Shown here in pieces: positions 55,841 to 64,000 of a DNA stretch of 64,000 nucleotides. The DNA comes from Zarea fungicola (Eukaryota > Ascomycota > Sordariomycetes > Hypocreales > Cordycipitaceae), in assembly GCA_900169235.1 (NCBI GenBank), contig FWCC01000140.1, positions 248,001 to 312,000 on the forward strand, in the 5' to 3' direction. The notes beneath the pieces were generated by a model. That model was not told the DNA's origin and did not search any database. It worked only from the letters and a program-made list of their open reading frames with translations. A program made the position numbers and the translations under genes. Numbering within the stretch: the stretch's first letter is position 1; each line of letters starts with the position of its first letter.

Positions 55841-56774
55841 CTAATCAGAAATACCACCCCATCCATCCTCCTCCTCCTCCTCGACATTATCCCCATCCTC
55901 CTCCATATCCTCCTCAGCCGCCTTTGTGCCCCACGGCAGCCTCTCATCCTCATAGCTCTCCTTGGCGCGCTCCCGGACGGGCTTGACGCCATTACGGACA
56001 AGCGCCTGGACCATGTCGCCCATAGCCTGAACCAGATCCTTGTGCGCATCATCCTCGAGCAAGGCCGCCTTGTCCAGCTCATCGACCCACAGATCGAGGA
56101 CATGCAGCCTCAGCCCGAGCGGGAGGATGCCCAGCCCCGAGGGCCCATTCTCGCCGTCAAAGACGTACTCTTTGCACACGTCCAAGATTACTTGCTGTCT
56201 CTTGACGGCATCGCCCTTTTTCGTCTTGTTATCCTCGTCGGTGGCAAACTGCAGCATGGCGGCAAAGACGCGGCGCACGAGCAGGAGAAACTTGTCGAGG
56301 CGGAGGGCCTCGATCGAGGTCCACTGGGCGCCGAGGACGTGCCAGAACGCGGACAGCCAGGTGGCAGCGCAGCGCGGGGGTAAGGCGAAGAGTAAAGAGG
56401 CGAGGTCGGCGGCGAGGGCCTGCTGGGGCTTGGGGCGGTCGGTCATCCAGAGGGCGTAGTAGAGCCCTGTCCAGAGCTTGCGCGCGTCGGCGTCGGGGAG
56501 GGAGCGGCGGGAGGAGAGGAATGCGGTGAGGGCCTCGAGGGATGTGGTGCGTAGTTTGCGGTCTAAAAAATGAAAAGTTAGCAATTACATGCATATTAAA
56601 TCATTCGTTGCAGTGCTGTCTGCGCAGTTTGTCTGTCTAGTCCGACTTCTCCCAGGTTGCGATGGAGGTTGTCGTAGTTGATTCGGCCGTGAGGGATTGG
56701 GAGGACATACCACTCGAGGCTAAATTCCGTATGAATGGCATCTGAGCCGCATCTTGGCCTGCGAGCGCAGCCAT
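55841..56774 (-). CDS. RRP1: Rrp1/Nop52 ribosomal RNA processing protein
   Basis: Two exons: 56711-56774 (MAALAGQDAAQMPFIRNLAS...) and 55841-56562, joined across a 148-nt intron (donor GTATGT, acceptor TTTTTTAG) to 261 aa. The junction yields FIRNLASSDRKLRTTSLEAL, the standard start of the Nop52 domain. Then come LWTGLYYALWMTDRPKPQQ, LDKFLLLVRRVF, LGILPLGLRLHVLDLWVDEL and the acidic tail EEEEEDGWGG. Rrp1 is a nucleolar protein needed for 27S pre-rRNA processing and large-subunit assembly. Length is normal for fungal orthologues. Convergent with the gene at 52057-55491. Confidence 0.9.
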
Positions 56775-57749
56775 GGCTATAGTAGTGTGGCGGTGAATAG
56801 GATTGGGGTTGGCCAAAAGAAATGGTTGATATACAGCAAACGGACATGCGATCAACTTTTTTTTGGCAGAAAAATCCAGTGAAGCTCCGGCCGTGCCCCA
56901 CTTTACCCGGATGTGGAGACTGGGATTGATGCCGGACATAAGCTTGGCCGGCATGCCTGCTTTTGTCGATTGTACAGACCATGAGAGAGCATGATGAGAA
57001 AAAAAATCCTTTTGAATGAATTTCACTATTATCTCACATATTCTCAGTGCTTGCAATATATTGTTCCCCTCGTGTTGAAGGTGCCCGGGCTCATGTTGTC
57101 GCGAGGCTGCTTGTGTGGCCTTGGGCTGCACAGCCGGTCGAGAAATAAAAAGAGCGGCATGGTGGGCAAATAGAATGCAAGTGTTCAACAAAAAGCAGGT
57201 ATGGTGTCGTCTATCGATGCTCATCAGTGAGCGGGATGGTGAATCTTGCCCATCAATTCCCATAGCTGTGCCAGCCTATGCCACTTTGAATTGTAAGAGC
57301 AACCCTGCAGCAAAATTCTTGATAACTAGTAATGATTGCCAAAGGCGTGGAAGCAACCACTTGCTTATAAATCTGCCCAAATAAGGTCACGTCCAGACAG
57401 AATTCACAGGTTCTACGCGCCCGATAGGCCATCATTTATGCATGCTCACTCGGACAGAAATAAAATAAAATAGCTGAGCGCAGCTTGTCATCGGAATCTC
57501 ATCGAATGTTGCTATGGAAAGGCTCATTTCGCCACGTGTCATCGCTGCAGAGGAGGGTGAGGGAGGTGCAATCCCGCACTTGCTGAGTTCTATGCTGCAA
57601 AAGTCTTGATTTTTCATCCTCTACTTGACAGCTTCTTCGCAGTCTAGTGAACAACGTTATTGACAATAAATGCAGGGGGCCCTCCAGCAGGCAGCCACCA
57701 GGCAGCCTAAAGCTCAACTGTGCCGCCATCAGCCCAACAACTATTGTTC
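56775..57749. other. Upstream of Rrp1 and duplicated segment copy A
   Basis: No gene recognised. Contains copy A of the duplicated segment from about 57055. Confidence 0.4.
57055..57725. repeat. Segmental duplication, copy A (less mutated)
   Basis: Aligns by eye with 59675-60235 in the same orientation. Landmarks shared are GAGCGGCATGGTG / GCGCGGCATGGTG, TTCACAGGTTCTACGCGCC, GAGGTGCAATCC, GCAGCTTCTTCGCAG and ATGCAGGGGG. Copy A keeps GC-rich words that are TA-rich in copy B. It partly overlaps the 3' side of the small secreted protein gene. Confidence 0.8.
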
Positions 57750-58330
57750 TTATCCAGCCAGTACAACGTGTGCAACTCGGTGCAGGTCTCGCAATGGACA
57801 GGTTTGGTCAGCTGGAAACGGTTTCTTCGCATCTGCTGGGTGGGACATGTAGCGGTAATGATCAGGCAAAATCTGCAGGAGGCAAGTAACCACATTTCCT
57901 TCAGCAGCGTCTACCCATTTCAAACTAGGGTTAGCAACTTGCGAATAAGAGATATTAATCGAATCGAGAATACATACCAGCAGAACGACGCTCAAGAGAT
58001 GTACTGAGTTTTGTGGTACATTTCTTGTATTCTGGGTTGCAAGCCCCTATACCCTTCAAATCCTTGAAAATGTTTGGTTTCTGTTTTGTATCCGTTTGAT
58101 GGGTATCCTTTGCAATATCAAGACACTTCGGCGACATATCAGGACACTATTGGCCATGTTTAGTTAGCCAACACTAAATGCCAAATGCAGATTTAAAACT
58201 GCTAGTGGTTGGCTGGCCATACCCGTTCTTGGAGGAGGCTAATCCAATCGGCTGACTTGGCCTCCGTCGCCTGCTCCGTGGCCAAGGCGGCGGGTGCCAG
58301 GAGCGCCACAATCCAGATGAACTGCACATT
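57750..58330 (-). CDS. Putative small secreted protein, three exons
   Basis: Model: exons 58223-58330, 57978-58146 and 57750-57910, 145 aa. The ATG at 58330 starts a signal peptide (MCSFIWIVALLAPAALA). Exon 2 reads CPDMSPKCLDIAKD ... GIGACNPEYKKCTTKLS, four cysteines. Exon 3 (DAAEGNVVTCLLQIL ... DQTCPLRDLHRVAHVV) adds two more. Introns are GT-AG of 76 and 67 nt, with branch CTAAC before each acceptor. An alternative frame across exon 3 is even richer in cysteine (HCETCTELHTLYW...), so the 3' part is uncertain. No family recognised; it could be an effector-type protein. The 3' end abuts duplicated DNA. Confidence 0.5.
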
Positions 58331-58493
58331 CTATTAGCATAACTTGCTCTGTCCCTTCATAGTATTTCTTATTTACCTTCATGGTGACTTTGCAGCGTGC
58401 GACTTTAGCAAATAGTGGGTTTTAAATATTGGATGAACGTAAGTGCTATTGTCTAGATCGAGGAGTTGTAAATACTCGAGGAAAAATGCTGAA

Positions 58494-58499
58494 TTTATA
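58494..58499 (-). promoter_or_regulatory. TATA-like element of the small secreted protein gene
   Basis: TATAAA on the minus strand, about 165 bp upstream of the ATG at 58330. Confidence 0.3.
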
Positions 58500-58939
58500 C
58501 AACATGGCTTACCGGTGAGCGGCCACTTATACGTTAAGACAGGGGCAAATAACTGTCTCAGTGGGTTCCAAGGGTGGGAGTCGTACTGGATGTCTCGCCT
58601 AGCGAGCGTGTAGTTGTTAGGGGTAGGTTCGCGGTAGAGAGATCTCTTTAATTCTGTTTTATCGTAGTTTTCTTTAAAAGATTATATTACTGGTAAGCAA
58701 ATAAAGCAAGCGCACAATGTAGAAGCTTTCTATAGTGCGGAAAGGAGCTGACAGAGCTGCCTCATAATGGCCCAAACTGCCGTCCTTGTCGGCGTAATGT
58801 CATTCAAGGTACAACCTGTCTCATTCATCTACGAAGTTTGCGGTGATAGCAATGCCGCTGACTTGTCGTGGTTTAGTTCACACCTTTGCCATGGAGATGA
58901 TCGTTGCTTCCTCACCAAGTCCAGGAACGGATCTGCGCT

Positions 58940-58977
58940 CCCCCCCCCCCCCCCCCCCCNNCCCCCCCCCCCCCCCC
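58940..58977. repeat. Poly-C tract with two undetermined bases
   Basis: About 36 consecutive C with NN at 58960-58961. The NN suggests that the assembler could not size the homopolymer or joined two contig ends here. Confidence 0.9.
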
Positions 58978-59674
58978 ACCACCCTCTGCACCAATCACTA
59001 CTCAAACATATGAATCACAGTCTTGTAGATCTTCTGTGAGGTGTAGGTAAACCAGAGCAGACTAAACCACTAATAAGATGAATATGCCTATTTTGTTAGA
59101 GCTTTGTTCCATTTTAAGCGTGTACTGTTGCTCGATATGTATTGCTTGTGAGCATCCCTACTTTTGTCTTTCAAAAGCATCATGCATGAAGTACTTAAAG
59201 GTTAAATGCGGGGGCTCAGCAGATCATCGTCACAGGAGTGCTGACCTAAAACAAGAGAAATGAATAATATCTTTACGAGACAGCTGTTTAAGACAAATGT
59301 AACTTCGTTCTGTAGGTTTCTCCTCCCCTCTTCCCAACGATAGTTTACCCACTTTACGGCACTGTAGCAAGAACTAGGCTGTACAACGGCCGTGTCTCAA
59401 CTGGTTGGCATCCACAGAACAATACACACGATTATACTGTTTTAATGGATGAGTATAAACATAACAGGAAGCTGCTCATGAACGAATGGATGAAACAGCA
59501 CTCCGGGAAATGCCGACTTGAAACCACGCAAAAGGAGAAGTGGTAACATGTCTAGGACTTACTTCAAGGGTCACATCGGCAGTCTTCTGGGCTTTTGCTG
59601 CCATTAGCCAGGCCGTGGCATTTATGGGCGCCGTGCGCAGCTGCGATCAAATATGCTAGTCGACCGACCCAGCA

Positions 59675-60235
59675 ATATATAATTCACCTCGTGTCCAGAA
59701 TGCTCGGGTTCTTATCCACGAGGCTGCTGGAGTTGATATCCACTTAATAGCAGGCCGAGAATCCGCGAGCTTCTCACACTAAAAAGCGCGGCATGGTGCG
59801 CAAATATAATGGAACTGGTCAACAAAGAGTAGGTATAGTGTCGCCTATTAATGCTTATTAATAAGAGGGATAGTAAATTTTAGATATAAATTCCTATACC
59901 TATACTAGCCTATACATACTACTTTAAATTATAAGAGTAGCCCTATCTTACTAGTAATGATAGCAAAAGGCGTAGAAATAACTACTTGTAGGTCTACCTA
60001 AAATAAGCTCACATCTAGACGGAAATTCACAGGTTCTACGCGCCTGATAGGCCGGAGGAGGCTGAGTGAGGTGCAATCCAGCACTGGTTGACTTCAACGC
60101 GTCAAACAGTGTTGATTTTTATCTTCTACTTGGCAGCTTCTTCGCAGACTAGTGGACAACGTTGCATAACAATAGATGCAGGGGGCGCTTCAGCAGCCAG
60201 CCACCATGCAGCCTGTCACCTGCCAAAGGGTTGCA
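59675..60235. repeat. Segmental duplication, copy B (RIP-like mutated)
   Basis: Second copy of 57055-57725. Between about 59840 and 60020 nearly all differences from copy A are C-to-T or G-to-A: for example CGATGCTCATCAGTGAGCGG in copy A is TAATGCTTATTAATAAGAGG here. The right part (60040-60230) is much less altered. Confidence 0.8.
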
Positions 60236-60499
60236 TCAGGCATCAAGCATACTGGTACGCAGAGCCACCCAAAAATTAAGCGATACCAGTAATTACCCCT
60301 CAGCTAAGTGACTCTACTGGGGCGATGATGTGGGCTCTTCATAGTTGCTTCCTGCACAATTATTGACGCAAGCGCCTCTACTCTTGACCTGTCAACAACG
60401 CAATGGTTGGGAGTAACTAACTGCGTTGAAAACGTCCTCGCCTATTCGTAAACATTTTTTTCTTGGATCTAATACCTAGAATTTCTTACCGAACACGTC

Positions 60500-63400
60500 A
60501 TGGATCCTCTCAGTTTCAATCTCAGCGCGTTCGTGCCGGCGTGGAGGCCCCTCATATATTTCATAGCTGGTGCAACAGCGACATATATCTACCTTCGTTT
60601 TCTGAAAGCTCATCAAGCCAACGCCGCCCCTGAGAGCGACATTCAACCCAGCAAAGTAGTTTATCTTACACAAATCAACCCTGGCAAGACTAGAGAAGAA
60701 ACAGATATCGATATTATCGCCCTCCACGGTCTGGACACCAAATCTCCAGACACTTGGACATATAGCCACCCGGCACCTTCCTTGAAAGGCTCGCAACACG
60801 AAAACCTAGGTGAGGTTGGTATCAACTGGCTGGAGAATGAAAACATGCTCCCAGCCAATTTAGGGCCGGCCAGAATCTTTACCTGTGACTGGCCCGCTGA
60901 GCTTTTTCGGCCACTGCAGCTGATCCAAATGGACATGGAAGAATATGCTCGGCTTCTACTGGAAACAATCCAAGGGCAGCTCTTTGACGTGGGTGACGAT
61001 GAAGCGGCTGAACGTCCTATCTTTTTTATTGCATCCTGCTTTGGAGGTATTATCCTTATAAATGCGCTCTCTATGGCCGACGACAAGAACAGCAAGTACC
61101 ATGACGTCGGAAAAGCCACTCGTGGTATTGTTTTCCTTGCGACTCCGTTCAGAGGAACATCATATCAACACATTGCAGGATGGGTGGAGCCATTCTTAAA
61201 AATTTGGGCTGCAGTCCGAGGCAGAGATGTGAACCAGCAGCTCGGTAGTGTGAAGGCTCCCACCATGGAACTAGGAAGCGCCGTGCAAAAGTTTACGAGC
61301 TTTCGCATAAGGCGAGGCTCTTCTCTCGAAATACGTGTGTTTTATGAGCTTGGGGTAACAAATTTGTCAAAAAAGCTCTTTCATCGGTTGCCGACGTGGC
61401 TCCAGAGTCGTGGAGAACCAGTAAGTTGCAGATGCACACGATGCCTACCATCGACTAATATGATAGAAGCTAGTGGACCGCTCCCGGGCCTCTTTGGATG
61501 TTGAGAAGGATGCGATTCCACTCAGCCGAACCCATGTGCTGATGAACAAATTCGAGGGACCGTCCTGTCCAGATTACATCCTTGTTGCGCAAAACATCAA
61601 GTGCATGCTCCACTCCATACGCAAATATAAAACTCCACTCCAGAAAGCCGATGCCGCTATTCTTAACCATTATTATGAAGTGGACCGGCTGAAAATCAAG
61701 CGACTCTCAGGGGATCAACTACCGATTGATCAATGCTATATCAATCTCGCCATTATGGAGCGAAATCAGAATGGCACTCACGAAGAAAGAGGCTCTCGGT
61801 CAGAACCTTTCGCGTTTCCATGCTTTTCTCGCCGGAACTTTGAGAGAATGTTTCCACTTTCTTCTCGCTGGAAAACCGAGACAATGGACGAAAGCTCACT
61901 TATTAAGTTAGAAGAGATATTCGACACACCCAGACGACAAGATGAGTCTGAAAATTCACCTCGAAGGGTCTTGATTCGTGGTCGCGCTGGAGTAGGCAAA
62001 ACGACTCTGTGCAAGAAGATTGTGTATGAATTTGTCACAAATAAAATGTGGCGCGATAAGTTCGACCGTATTCTCTGGATACCACTGCGAAACCTCAATC
62101 AGGAAGCAAGAAAAATCAATTGCTCCAATATGCAGGACCTTCTCTACCACGAGTTCTTCAAGACCAGCAGTCCCGCCAGTGACGAGAACTTTGCTGCTGT
62201 AATAGATAACGTTCTAAGCGAGGATCGAACGCTCTTCCTCCTTGACGGTTGGGATGAGATAATTCAATTGGTAGAGGGCGACGACGATATCTCAAACTTT
62301 CTACGCGTCAAATTTCGGCCCCTTCACAATGTAATAATTACATCACGCCCATCTGTTGCATTCACTGCATGGGACGACCCATTCGATTTGGAACTGGAAA
62401 CCGTGGGGTTCAATCAAGCCCAGGTGGATGAATACATCGAGGAAGTGCACAAAACTGATGTTGATGAGATAAGAGGATTCCTCCAGGATCATCATCTTGT
62501 TCAAAGTCTCGTTCGGATCCCAATTCAATTGGATGCTCTCTGCTACTGCTGGGGCGATGAAGACTTCATGAAAAACTCAGGAACACAGACCATGGCTGGT
62601 CTATACGCAGCCATTCAAACGCGCCTGTGGAAGAAAGACATATCACGTCTTAACAAGCATTATGACAATGGGGACAAAGTAACACAGTACAGTTTGAAGG
62701 GTGCGGAGCAACCTATGACCGAGAGACAGATCAAACCTGAGCTGGAATTTCTGGAGCTCCTTGCTTTTGCTGGATTACTTGAAGACGTAGTCGAATTCAA
62801 TGAGTCGCATCAAAACAAAATCTGGGAATACCAAGACACACCAGTGGAATCACTCCAAGCAACGCTACCGGAGCTATCAGTACTCCGCAGTTCAGATCCA
62901 AACCCTAACCATGTTGAGGGTCGAAGTTATCACTTTATCCACTTGACCTTTCAGGAGTACTATGCTGCTCGGTATTTCGTCCGGCGCTGGAATAAGAAAA
63001 CGAAGTATCCGACGTTTGGAAAACAACACACTGAAAATTTTTGCCCCGCCAAGTTCCTACTGGGAAATAAATACAACCCACGATATGATATTATGTGGCG
63101 ATTTGTCGCTGGTCTTTTTAGTATAGAGGATCTGGTCTATGACTTCCTCAAAGAGGTTGGGAATGAGCCTCTTGACCTGCTTGGGCCCTCCCATCAGCGG
63201 TTAGTCATGCGCTGCCTTCACGAAATCCCGCCTTCTAAGATAGGTGTCGATGTCCAAATGAGCCTTGAAAAGAATCTATCGAATTGGCTTTTGTTTGAAA
63301 GTCAATTCATGGAGCAAGTAACCCTCGCCAGTGAGGCTGCATTTCCAGATAAATCTCTCCACAGCGCTCTACAGGAAGCAACGAATGAGTCTAAGCGTAA

Positions 63401-64000
63401 GATTCAACATTCAATTAAAGCTCGATCATTATCACTGGAAACTATTAAAATGGCTTGCCATATAAAAAATGACAATGATTACCTACGCCGAGACACCCTA
63501 CAATTTCTATTCCGACAGTCAAACAGGCAGTTTCTGTTGCCCAGCGAAATTACGGATGTTTTGGCTAATAATATACCAGAGGACGCGGAGATCTCAAAAA
63601 TACTGCTAAATCAGTCAAATTTGTCTGAGCTGCACAGCGAGCTTGTTGTCGAAATGCTTATGGAATACAAAACGGATACCTTTCTAAACATTTTCAGAAG
63701 CATATCAATAATTCCTAAGGCATTTGCCAAGGTTTTTACGGAGCGACTTCTCCAAAGTTCAGAGCACAGTATCTGGATTGCCGGAGATGAAATGCCTCAA
63801 ATCATCTTTAATGCTTTCGATATCCGACTCATACACCCAGGTTCTCCTGAAATCAAGCTGTGTGCTCTAAAGCTGTTGAAATACCAATGGAACTTGTCCA
63901 AGACAGATATTGATTTCATTATTGGGCAACTGGATGAACCGGATCTCACCTTGCAAACAGCTGCTTTACGTTGTCTCATCAATTTGAAAGACTTCCCACC
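60500..64000 (+). CDS. Fungal NLR: lipase-like alpha/beta-hydrolase plus NACHT (3' end beyond the window)
   Basis: Exon 1 60500-61420, a 46-nt intron (61421-61466, branch GACTAAT), then an open frame to the window edge: over 1,100 codons, incomplete. Residues 15-35 form a possible membrane helix (WRPLIYFIAGATATYIYLRF). An alpha/beta-hydrolase (SesB-like) domain follows: DIIALHGLDTKSPDTW, IFTCDWPAELF, the elbow FFIASCFGGIILINAL, and VFLATPFRGTSYQHIAGW. A linker with LPIDQCYINLAIMER precedes the NACHT: P-loop LIRGRAGVGKTTLCKK, Walker B TLFLLDGWDEI, sensor VIITSRPS, and the FIHLTFQEYYAARYFV winged-helix motif. The C-terminal part is helical (TLQTAALRCLINL), like HEAT/ARM repeats. Such proteins govern heterokaryon incompatibility or innate immunity. 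Confidence 0.88.
61421..61466 (+). other. Intron of the NLR gene
   Basis: GTAAGT...GATAG, 46 nt, branch-like GACTAAT 13 nt before the acceptor. Splicing keeps phase 0 and joins SRGEP to KLVDRSRASLDV; without it the frame ends at 61504. Confidence 0.8.

Larger units (their letters stand above)
58500..60499. other. Intergenic upstream of the NLR gene
   Basis: No supported gene. Contains the poly-C tract and copy B of the duplicated segment. A plus-strand frame at 58767-59039 has no family motif and crosses the poly-C run. Confidence 0.4.

Noticed and set aside
28000..64000. A complete giant mobile element led by the DUF3435 relic
   Set aside because: The recombinase is a dead fragment, no target duplication or terminal repeats were found, and the housekeeping genes at 46-57 kb are not typical cargo.
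1..64000. CRISPR arrays, bacterial-style operons, rRNA genes
   Set aside because: No regularly spaced repeats with unique spacers, no operon spacing, and no 5S or large rRNA motifs were seen; the DNA is eukaryotic.

Overview
The window is nuclear DNA from a filamentous ascomycete, most likely a sordariomycete close to Hypocreales. The evidence is short GT-AG introns (about 45-150 nt) with CTAAC-like branch sites, intron-bearing tRNAs, many lineage-typical families (Zn(II)2Cys6 regulators, FUSC-type transporter, class II-like hydrophobin, terpene synthase, an NLR with a lipase-like N-terminus), and C-to-T decay of repeats that looks like repeat-induced point mutation (RIP). The species cannot be named from sequence alone.

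The left third (1-28 kb) mixes intact genes with decayed copies. Intact: a FUSC/DUF2421 membrane protein (431-3493), an NADPH-dependent FMN reductase-like enzyme (13921-14529), a GNAT acetyltransferase (17365-18180), a five-exon Zn2Cys6 regulator (19455-21515), a hydrophobin-like protein (12140-12499), a secreted cysteine-rich peptide (25343-25648), and two intron-containing tRNAs (Met-CAT, Glu-CTC). Decayed: eEF1B-beta with one premature stop, the CNH end of a Rho GEF, a BCS1-type AAA chaperone and an NmrA/isoflavone-reductase-like gene fused back to back at one breakpoint near 24125, and a small secreted protein with one stop. Two copies of one small inverted-repeat transposon (MITE) lie at 14668 and 25043; the second supplies the 3' end of the NmrA relic.

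The middle (28-35 kb) is gene-poor and transposon-derived: a DUF3435/FluG-type tyrosine-recombinase relic, a hAT transposase relic with many stops, AT-rich sequence and an assembly gap.

From 35 to 41.4 kb a probable small terpenoid locus holds a class I terpene synthase, a divergently oriented Zn2Cys6 regulator with an AflR-like C-terminus (its zinc cluster is split by an intron) and a URE2-like glutathione S-transferase. Then come a secreted GH23-like protein (42803-43546), a dynamin-family GTPase (46425-48985), a tiny cysteine-rich secreted protein (50140), a large disordered single-TM protein (52057-55491) and the Rrp1/Nop52 ribosome-biogenesis factor (55841-56774).

The right end (57-64 kb) carries a small secreted protein, a segmental duplication whose second copy shows RIP-like transitions, and a fungal NLR (alpha/beta-hydrolase plus NACHT) that runs off the window. 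Taken together the window reads as accessory or variable DNA (secreted proteins, a metabolite locus, an NLR, relics) broken by a conserved housekeeping island at 46-57 kb.
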